A DNA stretch of 64,000 nt from Planctomycetota bacterium (GTDB lineage: Bacteria; Planctomycetota; UBA1135; GCA-002686595): contig CANKOY010000010.1 of the NCBI GenBank assembly GCA_947484275.1, positions 1-64,000 on the forward strand, read 5' to 3'. The stretch's first letter is position 1. Every line of letters begins with the position of its first letter. Position numbers and translations under genes: made by a program. Below are positions 56,695 to 64,000 of this stretch, piece by piece. The notes beneath the pieces are model-generated. The model made no database searches and had not been told where the DNA came from. It saw only the letters and a program-made list of their open reading frames with translations.

Positions 56695-57981
56695 GTGGGG
56701 CTTGGATTGCGCGCAACCTGCGGACTTCCGCCGCTGCTCGAGGCCCAGTCGATGCGCATTCAGGGGCTCGCGCGAGCCGCGGGACTCGATTTCGAGCGGA
56801 TCGACTTTCGACTGCTCGATGCGCATGAGGTCAATGGCGTCGCGGCCTACGGCGGCTTCCCTACGCGCTATCCGTCGTGGCGCTTTGGCATGGAGTTCGA
56901 ACGGCTGGAGAAGACCCACCAGTACGGCCTGTCGCGCATCTATGAACTGGTGATCAACACCGAGCCCGTGCTCGCCTATCTGGTGCGGACGAACTCGCAC
57001 CTGGAACAGAAGCTGGTCATGGCCCACGTCTGCGGTCACGCGGACTTCTTCAGGCACAACAGTTGGTTTGCCTCCACGGACCGGACGATGCTCGATCGCA
57101 TGGGGCGACACAGCGAGATCGTGCGCCTTGCCATGGAGCGCCACGGCCAGGATCGCGTCGAGCAATTCCTCGATCGCGTGCTTTCCCTGGAGACCCTGAT
57201 CGATCCCTATCTGCCCTTGCGCCGCCACCTAGGCGCCGACGTCAAGAGCATGTCGAACCCTCCGACGTTCGACATTCTAGGCTTCTTGGCACTACGCGCG
57301 CCGCTGGCGGACTGGGAACGTGAACTGTTGGAACTCGTTCGGCACGAGGCCTACTACTTCCAACCGCAGCGCATGACCAAGATCATGAACGAGGGCTGGG
57401 CCTCGTTCTGGCACGCGCGCCTGCTCACGGGCGGCGTCCTCGAGGATTCGGAAGTCGTTGACTTCGCCGACTGCCATTCGGGCGCGACCGCGGACTCACC
57501 CGGGCGCATCAATCCCTACAAACTCGGCATCGAGCTCTTCCGTGCGGCCGAGGAGCAGGGCTTGGACATTTTCCGCCTGCGGCGTGTTCACAACGACGCC
57601 AGTTTGATCGACCTGCTCGTTGACGCTGAGTTCGTCGAGCGCCAGAAGTTGTTCATTTACGGAGCGAACCCAAAAACCGGGCGGGCGGAGGTGATCGAGC
57701 GCGAACCCGCCCGTGTCAAGGCGCGCCTCATGCAGGATCTGTCCTGGGGCGGGCTGCCGCAAATCGAGTTGATCTCCGCGGGGCAGTCGGAGCCGCGGGC
57801 TCTGGATCTGCGCCACCATCACGATGGCCGCGACCTCGACTTCGACGCGGCCAAGGCGACCCTGGTGTGCCTCGAGCGCCTTTGGGGCGCGCCCGTGCGT
57901 CTGTCTACCGTTGAAGGCGGCGAACCCCGGCGCCTGGTTGCGCGCAGGGGCGAGGCGTCGGTGGACGACGAGCCCGAATAG
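56695..57981 (+). CDS. spoVR: SpoVR family protein
   Basis: 428 residues. Family features include EVNGVAAYGGFPTRYPSWRF, KTHQYGLSRIYELVINT, VMAHVCGHADFF (conserved His-rich motif), RHEAYYFQPQRMTKIMNEGW and GRINPYKLGIELF. In Bacillus SpoVR affects spore cortex; in Gram-negative bacteria (YcgB) it travels with YeaG/PrkA and YeaH in stress regulons. The GTG at 56695, 4 nt after the yeaH stop with GGAAGGGG upstream, is the best start. The last 20 residues are an acidic tail. Confidence 0.94.
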   Translation: MGLGLRATCGLPPLLEAQSMRIQGLARAAGLDFERIDFRLLDAHEVNGVAAYGGFPTRYPSWRFGMEFERLEKTHQYGLSRIYELVINTEPVLAYLVRTNSHLEQKLVMAHVCGHADFFRHNSWFASTDRTMLDRMGRHSEIVRLAMERHGQDRVEQFLDRVLSLETLIDPYLPLRRHLGADVKSMSNPPTFDILGFLALRAPLADWERELLELVRHEAYYFQPQRMTKIMNEGWASFWHARLLTGGVLEDSEVVDFADCHSGATADSPGRINPYKLGIELFRAAEEQGLDIFRLRRVHNDASLIDLLVDAEFVERQKLFIYGANPKTGRAEVIEREPARVKARLMQDLSWGGLPQIELISAGQSEPRALDLRHHHDGRDLDFDAAKATLVCLERLWGAPVRLSTVEGGEPRRLVARRGEASVDDEPE

Positions 57982-58063
57982 GGCGTTCGAGGGGGACGCG
58001 GGATCCCCGCGGATCTTGCGCGCCGCTTGTTCCAGAGGGCTGCGGGCGCGAAACTGTTCGGCC

Positions 58064-59248
58064 ATGCACTCCTTGGATCGATGTCGGTGGTTGGCGCTGC
58101 TCGCAGCGGGCGCTCTGTTGGGGTGCCGCGACGCGAAAGTCACGAACACTGGCGTACGCCTCGTGCCCTCTTCTCACGCATCCAGTGGTTGCAGCGGTCC
58201 CGACCAGCAGTTCGCGCCGCCCCAGCTGCCGACCGCGGTGACGCTGGCGACTTTGGTGATCGGGCCGTTGTCCCAAGTCGCCGCGGCGGGGGACAGCGAG
58301 ACGTTGTTCGCCACTGGCGCCGGAGCCACCGTGGTCGCCATTGATGTTTCGGCTGCGCTGCCTGTGGAAACGGAATTGGTCGCCGCGGGCGAGGTTGCGA
58401 CGTTGCTGGCTACGGCGGGAATCGTCACGGCCCCTGAGTTGTCGGGCATCTGCGTTCTCGACGCCGATTCGCTGCTCGTGATGGAGCACACCTCGAACAC
58501 CATCCTGCGCGTGGATCGCAACCTCGCGGTCGCGGTCAGTTTCTTTGCAGGAGCTCCGAACGAGGCGGGCGGCTTTGCCGATGGCACGGCGGAGGCCCTC
58601 GGAGGCACCGGCCAGGCGCGCTTCCATTTCCGCGGTGCGAGTCAACTGATCGCCACGGATCCGCTGACGCCCTTCGTGTTCGTCGCCGACACGGGCAACC
58701 ACGCGATCCGCCGGATTTCCTTCGGATTCGTCCGCACAATCGCGGGTACCGGCGCGCCGTTTTTCGCCGACGGCGAACTGCGAGATGCGGGATTCGATTC
58801 GCCGAACGGTCTCTCGGTTACCTGCGGCGGAGCGCTCTTGGTCACGGAGTCCGGCGCGGGCCTCGCCGGTGGCAGGCGACTGCGGCAGATCATCCTCGGG
58901 CCATCGAACTTTTTTGGTCAGACGGGCACCGTGGTGACGCGCGCGGGCGACGGCCTGGACGCGACCCTTGGAGGCAACGGGCTCTTTGCTTCGCTTGCGG
59001 CTCCGACTTCGCCCCTGGCCACCTCCCAAGCGGACACCTATTGGATCGACGCCGGGACGGGAATTCTGCGCCGCATGGCCGGCTCGCTCGACACCTGCGA
59101 CTGCCCGCTGTGGGTCGACTGCGCCGCCGCGGTGACCGCGGGGGGCGAATTCACCCCCGGTGGTGTCCTGTCCCTGGCTCAGACGGGACTTGGCTTGCTC
59201 TACGTGCTCGACGCTTCGGCCTCGACTCTGCTTCGAGTCACACCGTAG
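58064..59248 (+). CDS. NHL-repeat-like beta-propeller lipoprotein
   Basis: 394 residues with a lipoprotein signal (LALLAAGALLGC, Cys21). The mature part has NHL-type repeats: GICVLDADSLLVMEHTSNTI, FVFVADTGNHAIRRISFG, GSPNGLSV-like DSPNGLSVTCGGALLVTESG and LLYVLDASASTLLRV. Such propellers on the cell surface bind proteins or sugars; no active site is seen. The ATG at 58064 begins the signal peptide; the longer open frame back to 57824 is the shadow of spoVR. It is probably a separate unit from the stress genes. Confidence 0.8.
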   Translation: MHSLDRCRWLALLAAGALLGCRDAKVTNTGVRLVPSSHASSGCSGPDQQFAPPQLPTAVTLATLVIGPLSQVAAAGDSETLFATGAGATVVAIDVSAALPVETELVAAGEVATLLATAGIVTAPELSGICVLDADSLLVMEHTSNTILRVDRNLAVAVSFFAGAPNEAGGFADGTAEALGGTGQARFHFRGASQLIATDPLTPFVFVADTGNHAIRRISFGFVRTIAGTGAPFFADGELRDAGFDSPNGLSVTCGGALLVTESGAGLAGGRRLRQIILGPSNFFGQTGTVVTRAGDGLDATLGGNGLFASLAAPTSPLATSQADTYWIDAGTGILRRMAGSLDTCDCPLWVDCAAAVTAGGEFTPGGVLSLAQTGLGLLYVLDASASTLLRVTP

Positions 59249-60144
59249 GTGCCCGGTTCCGCGGGGCGCGGGGCCTTGCGATCGGTAGGGAGGGCATGCT
59301 CCGGGCCGCAGCACTGCGGGGGCCGTGGCCCCGGCCGGCAGAGGTCGGGGCTCGATTCGAGGCTCGCCATGGGCAGCCTCTCGCCGTTCGTGTGGAATTT
59401 GGCCACGGTCAACTTCAGGCGTTGGGGAGGCTGAGATGATCCCGCGCTGGGTAGTGCTTCACACACGGCAGCCGAGGGGGGGGGCGCGCCGCTGGCCTTC
59501 TATACATAAGGCGCGCAGGCACTGGGTTCGGGAGGCCTGCAGCGCGACTGCCGACGGCGTTGGACCGACGCCACCCATGCCCGGCCCCGATCGTGACCAT
59601 CACTTGCGGGCCACGGGCAGGTCCTGCCTCGCGAGGACCGTTCAGCCGTGAAGGGGGACACTGGGGCGCGGGCGAGGTCGCCGGCGGGCCGCGCTGGGGC
59701 TCGTCCCACCAGCGTCACTTCAGCGGCCGCAGGCGAACACTCATTTTTCAGGGGCGTGCGTCCGCCTGCGGCTGCGTGATCAGCTTGGCCGGCGCCCTGA
59801 GGGACCGCCGGCCCGTCCGGAGCCCGATTGTGCAACGCAATCAGATGCGTCACCCCCTGGTCGGAGGTGCAACTGAGAACGGTCGGGTCCCCGGCGTCCG
59901 TGGCGCCTCCACTGCCTTCGATTGCAGCCGCCCACTCCGCTGGGCTGGGAGCTTGCGCTTCCGATCGCAGTCCGTAACGTGAGCTGCCAATCCGGACGTC
60001 GATCGAGTCTTGCGCGCCGCGCCGCTACCTAGGGCGAACCGCGCGCGACTGACGCACCGGGCACGGACCATGCCAAGCGCCGCGCGCGCCGCAGACCGTT
60101 CGGCCTGACATCCATTCGAATCGCAGGCGTGCAAAGCCAATTCC
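59249..60144. other. Long intergenic region without a convincing gene
   Basis: About 900 bp between the NHL lipoprotein and kamA. Open frames up to 140 codons exist on both strands but have poor protein character and no start context. It contains a nine-base G run near 59476-59484, a TATACATAAG element at 59501-59510 that could be a -10 box without a -35, and a hairpin at 59726-59772. No tRNA, RNase P RNA, tmRNA or known riboswitch was recognised. Confidence 0.4.
59726..59772. repeat. 10-bp inverted repeat in intergenic region
   Basis: GCCGCAGGCG (59726-59735) and CGCCTGCGGC (59763-59772) are perfect inverted copies with a 27-nt loop holding a TTTTT run; a few more pairs can form inside. It could be part of an RNA structure or a terminator. 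Confidence 0.45.
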
Positions 60145-61590
60145 ATGCACATCAACGCTCCTGAGCCAGCTCTTCGCGCGCGCCGCCTCGGCCGCGCGCA
60201 CTACTTTCCTGAAGTCACTGACGCCGAGTGGAACGATTGGCGCTGGCAGTTTCGCCAGCGCATCACGACGCTCGAAGCGCTCGCTCGCCACCTGGAGATT
60301 CCTCCCGAGGAGTGGCAGGACCGCGCGGAGTCCCTGCGCGACTTTCGCATGGGCATCACGCCCTACTACTTGTCCCTGATCGACAAGGACGATCCGAACG
60401 ATCCGATCATGCGCCAGGTCGTGCCCCTGGCGGAAGAGAACTTGTTCCGCGCCATCGGTGAAGAGGATCCCCTGGGCGAGGAGCAGTTCTCGCCTGTGCC
60501 AGGGATCACGCATCGCTATCCCGACCGCGTGTTGATGGTCGTGTCGAACAATTGCGCGATCTACTGCCGCTACTGCACGCGCAAGCGCACGATGTACGAA
60601 GGCGCCACGCCTGACGTCGAGCTCGATCGCATGGTGGACTACATCGCGCGCACGCCCGCAGTGCGCGACGTGGTTGTATCCGGCGGCGACCCGCTCAATT
60701 ACTCGAACGCGAAGCTGGAGCAGATTCTCTCCAAGCTGCGCGCGATTCCGCACCTGGAGATCATCCGCATCGGCAGCCGCGTGCCCGTGGCCCTGCCCCA
60801 GCGCATCGATGATGAGTTGTGCGCGATGCTGGCCAAGTACCACCCGGTTTGGGTCAACGTGCACTTCAATCACCCGCGCGAGTTGACTCCGGAGGCCGCC
60901 TTGGCCTGCGACCGCCTGTCGCGCGCGGGAATTCCGCTCAATAATCAGGCCGTGCTGCTCAAGGGCGTCAACGATTCGGCGGCGACGATCAAGTCCCTTT
61001 GCCAGGGGCTGATGCGCATGCGAATTCGGCCCTACTACCTGTATCAATGCGATCCGGTGCGCGGCGCGGAGCACTTCCGCACGACGATCGCCAAGGGGCT
61101 CGAGATCATGGAGGGCCTCCGTGGCCACACCAGCGGCCTTGCGATTCCGACCTATGTGGTGGACGCGCCAGGCGGCGGGGGCAAAGTCCCGGTGGCGCCG
61201 CAGTACCTGCTGCACTACGAACGCGAGAAGGGCCGCGCGGTGCTGCGCAACTTCCAGGGCAACCTGTACGAGTACTTCGAGCCGAGCCAGGGAACCGACG
61301 AACTGCATCCTGTGCCGCCGCCCAGTGGCGGGCGGTTGCGCTCGTCCGCGGACCCGAAGGCCGCGGCGAAGAAGCCTGCGAAGCGCAGGATCTCGGGGAA
61401 GATCGGCAGCGCACCTGTTGACGAGAACGGCTCGATCAACGCTGCTGCCAACGGAGCGAGCAACGGCTCCGACGCGAGCGGCGAAGTCGAGCCCGTGGTG
61501 GGCAAGAGCCGCTGGGTTCACCGCGGCCCCTCGACGCGCTCGTCCGTGGCGGCTCAGACGACGAACGGCAACGGGCACGCGAAACCCTGA
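60145..61590 (+). CDS. kamA: Lysine 2,3-aminomutase family radical SAM enzyme
   Basis: Converts L-lysine to L-beta-lysine with a 4Fe-4S cluster, SAM and PLP. It has 481 residues. The cluster motif is CAIYCRYC (Cys137, 141, 144), followed by TRKR. GGDPLNYSNAK binds SAM/PLP phosphate. Asp303 (QCDPVRGAEHF) and Asp340 (YVVDAPGGGGKVP) match the lysine-binding aspartates of clostridial KamA, and Lys347 is the PLP lysine. This favours a true lysine aminomutase over the shorter EF-P enzyme EpmB. An extra C-terminal tail of about 100 residues is Lys/Ala/Gly/Asn/Ser-rich and probably disordered. It heads a run with two ATP-grasp ligases and a GNAT gene. Confidence 0.92.
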   Translation: MHINAPEPALRARRLGRAHYFPEVTDAEWNDWRWQFRQRITTLEALARHLEIPPEEWQDRAESLRDFRMGITPYYLSLIDKDDPNDPIMRQVVPLAEENLFRAIGEEDPLGEEQFSPVPGITHRYPDRVLMVVSNNCAIYCRYCTRKRTMYEGATPDVELDRMVDYIARTPAVRDVVVSGGDPLNYSNAKLEQILSKLRAIPHLEIIRIGSRVPVALPQRIDDELCAMLAKYHPVWVNVHFNHPRELTPEAALACDRLSRAGIPLNNQAVLLKGVNDSAATIKSLCQGLMRMRIRPYYLYQCDPVRGAEHFRTTIAKGLEIMEGLRGHTSGLAIPTYVVDAPGGGGKVPVAPQYLLHYEREKGRAVLRNFQGNLYEYFEPSQGTDELHPVPPPSGGRLRSSADPKAAAKKPAKRRISGKIGSAPVDENGSINAAANGASNGSDASGEVEPVVGKSRWVHRGPSTRSSVAAQTTNGNGHAKP

Positions 61591-61659
61591 CGGATGACCG
61601 GTACTCGCTCCGCGAGTTCGAGCCGCCCGCGCGCAACGGGGGACCGAGGTCATTGAAAT

Positions 61660-62673
61660 ATGTTGATCGGCATCGCCTACGACTTGAAAGCGGAGTTCGC
61701 CGCACTGGCCGCGGCGCGACCCAACGCTCCCGACGATCTGCTGGAGGAATTTGATTCCCCAGTGACGGTCGAGGGCCTCGAGGCCGCGCTGCTCTCTGGC
61801 GGCCACCGGGTGCTGCGACTTGGGGGCGGCAGGGCCCTGGTGAGAGAGCTTCTGGACTGTCCCGTGGATCTGGTCTTCAACATTGCCGAGGGATTTGGCT
61901 CGCGTTCGCGCGAGGCTCACGTGCCCGCAGTGTGCGAGATGCTCGGGATCGCCTACACGCATTCCGATCCGCTGACTTGCGCGGCGACATTGGACAAAGC
62001 CGTGACCAAGCACTTGGTGGCGGCGGCGGGGATTCCCACGGCGCCGTTTGCAGTGATCGACGATGCGCGGCAGGTGGAGACTTGCGCCCTAGAGTTTCCT
62101 TTGTTCGCCAAGCCGCTCTTCGAGGGCTCGAGCATCGGCATCCGCGACGGCGCGCGCTGCGACAACCGCGCGGACCTGGATCGGCGCGTGAGAAAGATCC
62201 TCGGGGACTACAACCAACCGGCCCTAGTGGAAGAGTTCCTGCCTGGTGCTGAGGTGACGGTGGGGATCTTGGGCACGGGATCTTCAGCGCGAATCCTGGG
62301 CGCGATGGAAGTGGTGCCCTTGACTGAATCCCGGGAGGACTTCGTCTACTCGCTGGATCTCAAGCGCGACGTCAATTTTCACGAGCGCATCGAATACGTC
62401 GTGCCGCCGCGCCTGAGTCCCGCGCTCGTTGCGCGCATCGAGGAGATCTCCCTTGCTGCCTACCGCGCACTGTCCTGCCGCGACGTGGGCCGCGTGGACC
62501 TGCGCCTTGGCCGCGACGGTGAACCAAAATTCATGGAGATCAATCCGCTGCCGGGACTGAAGCCCGGTTGGAGCGACATGGCCGTGCTCGCCGGCAAGGC
62601 CGGCATGAAGTACGACCGCATGATCCTGGAGATCGTCGAGTCCGCTGCGCTGCGCCTGGGGCTTGCGAGATGA
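61660..62673 (+). CDS. D-Ala-D-Ala ligase-like ATP-grasp enzyme (first copy)
   Basis: 337 residues with the ATP-grasp plan: an N-terminal GIAYDLKAEFAAL and DLVFNIAEGFGSRSREAHVP (the Ddl-like substrate loop), lid/ATP residues DKAVTKHLVAAAGIPT, FAKPLFEGSSIGI, VEEFLPGAEVTVGILG, and the metal site FMEINPLPGLKPGWSD. Ddl enzymes join amino acids with ATP via an acyl phosphate. The substrate loop differs from housekeeping Ddl, and its position between kamA and a second ligase suggests a beta-lysine or other amino acid ligase; this is inference. The gene starts 69 nt after kamA and overlaps the next by 4 nt. Confidence 0.85.
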   Translation: MLIGIAYDLKAEFAALAAARPNAPDDLLEEFDSPVTVEGLEAALLSGGHRVLRLGGGRALVRELLDCPVDLVFNIAEGFGSRSREAHVPAVCEMLGIAYTHSDPLTCAATLDKAVTKHLVAAAGIPTAPFAVIDDARQVETCALEFPLFAKPLFEGSSIGIRDGARCDNRADLDRRVRKILGDYNQPALVEEFLPGAEVTVGILGTGSSARILGAMEVVPLTESREDFVYSLDLKRDVNFHERIEYVVPPRLSPALVARIEEISLAAYRALSCRDVGRVDLRLGRDGEPKFMEINPLPGLKPGWSDMAVLAGKAGMKYDRMILEIVESAALRLGLAR

Positions 62674-63701
62674 GCCGCGGCGAAATCGCGGTCGTCTACA
62701 ACGACGATGGCGCCCTGGCGGCGGGCGGCGCCGAGGACGCGCTGGCCGTGGCGGGCGTCGAGGGCGCGGTGCGCGGGGTGGTCGACGCATTGAACTCACG
62801 CGGTTGGCGCGCGCGCGCGATTGCCGCGCCCGCAAGCTTGCGCGAAGTGCTGGCCTTCGTCGACGCGCTGGATTGCGACGGTGTGTTCAATCTCGTGGAG
62901 TCGCTCGAGGGCGACGCGCGCAACGAAGCATTTTTTGCAGCCGCCCTGGAATTGCGCGGCATTCCCTACACAGGCAGCGGCCCGCGGACATTGGCCCTGT
63001 GCCTTGACAAAGCCCTGGCGCGTGCGGTGCTGGCTGCCGCGAACGTGCCCATCGCACGCGGGGCGCTGCTCGCGAGCGGGGGCGAATCCCTCGCGCACCT
63101 GACTTATCCGCTGTTGATCAAGCCTTCCCGAGAAGATGCGAGCCACGGCATCGCAATCGAATCCGTGGCACGCGACGAAGCCGCGGCGCGGGCACGGGCG
63201 CGGCATGTGATCGAGCGCTACGCCCAGCCAGCCCTGGTGGAGGAGTACATCGCAGGCCGCGAATTCAATGTGGGGCTGTTGGAGGGCGAGGGCCCGAACG
63301 CGGCGCCGCGAATTCTCGATCTCGCTGAAATTGACTTCACGAATTTTCCCGCCGGTTCTCCGCGCATCGTGACCTACGGTGCCAAGTGGGTCGCAGATTC
63401 GGCGGAGTGGAATGGCACGCGCTCCGTGAGCGCGGCCGTGGACACAGACCTCGGCGCAGCGCTGCGCGCGGCCTCCGCCGGAGCTTGGCGCGCGCTGGGC
63501 CTGCGCGGCTACGCCCGCGTGGACATCCGCGTCGAGGATCTCGCGCCGCGGCGTATGGCGGTTATCGACGTCAATTCCAATCCCGACCTGTCGCCGGACG
63601 CGGGCTTTGCCCTGACCGCCGGCCGCAGCGGAATTCCCTATGTCGAATTCATCGACTCGATCCTCAACCTCGCCCTGGTCCGGAACGATGCGCGCGCTTG
63701 A
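62670..63701 (+). CDS. D-Ala-D-Ala ligase-like ATP-grasp enzyme (second copy)
   Basis: 343 residues. ATG at 62670 overlaps the upstream stop (ATGA). ATP-grasp features are GVFNLVESLEGDARNEAF (substrate loop), DKALARAVLAAANVPIARG, LLIKPSREDASHGIA, VEEYIAGREFNVGLLEG and metal site VIDVNSNPDLSPDAGFA, in which the usual Glu of EINxxPG is replaced by Asp. It is only distantly similar to the first copy, so it probably uses a different substrate. A longer frame to 62568 is rejected. Its stop is overlapped by the start of the GNAT gene, so kamA-side genes form one transcription unit. Confidence 0.85.
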   Translation: MSRGEIAVVYNDDGALAAGGAEDALAVAGVEGAVRGVVDALNSRGWRARAIAAPASLREVLAFVDALDCDGVFNLVESLEGDARNEAFFAAALELRGIPYTGSGPRTLALCLDKALARAVLAAANVPIARGALLASGGESLAHLTYPLLIKPSREDASHGIAIESVARDEAAARARARHVIERYAQPALVEEYIAGREFNVGLLEGEGPNAAPRILDLAEIDFTNFPAGSPRIVTYGAKWVADSAEWNGTRSVSAAVDTDLGAALRAASAGAWRALGLRGYARVDIRVEDLAPRRMAVIDVNSNPDLSPDAGFALTAGRSGIPYVEFIDSILNLALVRNDARA

Positions 63702-64000
63702 GCCTCGCGATCGGCCGGTGCTCGAAGCGCTGCTGCGCGGCACGGAGATGTTCTACGAGCCTGAGGTGCTCGTGGCCCTCGAGTTGATCGACCTGGGCTT
63801 GACGCCTGGCGGTGGGGGCTACGAGTTCGCCGTGGCGGAGCGCGAGGGACGCGCTGTGGGCTACGCCTGCTGGGGACTCAATCCCATGAGCGACGGCGTC
63901 CACGATCTGTATTGGATCGCTGTGGAGCGCGCGGAGCAGGGCGCCGGCCACGGGCGCAAACTGCTTGCCTACGTCGAGAGCCGCGTGCGCGCGGCGCAGG
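63688..64000 (+). CDS. GNAT family N-acetyltransferase (3' end cut by window edge)
   Basis: The frame begins ATG CGC GCG at 63688, inside the last codons of the upstream ligase gene (14-nt overlap), and stays open to the window end: 104 codons. Visible motifs are FAVAEREGRAVGYACWG (strand 3-4 region) and LYWIAVERAEQGAGHGRKLL, the acetyl-CoA pyrophosphate loop (Gln-x-x-Gly-x-Gly). AblB, the acetyltransferase that acts with KamA on beta-lysine in methanogens and some bacteria, is a GNAT protein, so N-acetylation of beta-lysine or of a ligated product is a reasonable guess. About a third of the gene is missing. Confidence 0.85.
   Translation, partial: MRALEPRDRPVLEALLRGTEMFYEPEVLVALELIDLGLTPGGGGYEFAVAEREGRAVGYACWGLNPMSDGVHDLYWIAVERAEQGAGHGRKLLAYVESRVRAAQ

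Overview
This is a GC-rich 64 kb chromosomal window from a free-living, Gram-negative type bacterium. Signs of a Gram-negative envelope are a YidC with a large periplasmic domain, several lipobox lipoproteins and many secreted proteins. The gene content (homodimeric AceE, GatCAB, a menaquinone-type UbiE/UbiX/UbiA set, PrkA-YeaH-SpoVR, a SpoIID-like protein and long secreted beta-propeller lipoproteins) fits Planctomycetota or a neighbouring phylum best. That placement is inference, not proof. I found no rRNA, tRNA, CRISPR array, insertion sequence or phage gene. Most of the window is dense core chromosome.

Layout. 1-3874 (minus): pyruvate dehydrogenase E1 (cut by the left edge) and a GT4 glycosyltransferase. 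4176-7180 (plus): guaBA. 7303-9599 (plus): two secreted proteins of unknown function. 9693-13017 (minus): gatCAB with overlapping stop/start codons. 13120-15908 (plus): a membrane protein, a ComF-type phosphoribosyltransferase and larC. 15953-17062 (minus): an aminotransferase. 17228-18703 (plus): an SH3-domain secreted protein and a tiny Cys-rich protein. 18770-22330 (minus): ruvB-spoIID-tgt. 23005-26223: a 1072-aa lipoprotein ending in a textbook terminator. 26346-32325 (plus): ubiE, a CPBP protease, ubiX, ubiA, holA, mutL. 32326-38000: mixed strands with miaA, nadD, a MraY/WecA-like transferase, a small lipoprotein and a PpiC/SurA-like lipoprotein. 38141-52380 (plus): phosphoesterase, yidC, mnmE, nrdR, an NrdD-like ATP-cone protein, smc and two M14-like secreted proteins. 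52382-53386 (minus): an M28 peptidase. 53508-57981 (plus): prkA-yeaH-spoVR. 58064-59248: an NHL lipoprotein. 60145-64000: kamA, two ATP-grasp ligases and a GNAT acetyltransferase (cut by the right edge).

Regulation and expression. At least ten gene junctions use ATGA, GTGA or TTGA overlaps, so translational coupling is common. Eight transcription-unit starts have a TANNNT box only 6-9 nt before the start codon and no Shine-Dalgarno sequence, which suggests leaderless mRNAs. Two starts (nadD and the second M14-like gene) have strong Shine-Dalgarno sequences.

The most interesting parts are: the kamA / double ATP-grasp / GNAT cluster at the right end, which may make a beta-lysine-containing compound; the nrdR-coupled protein with two ATP cones and a decayed anaerobic ribonucleotide reductase body; the pair of M14-like proteins that appear to have lost the zinc ligands; and a 54-residue Cys-rich protein that seems to start at a non-canonical codon.
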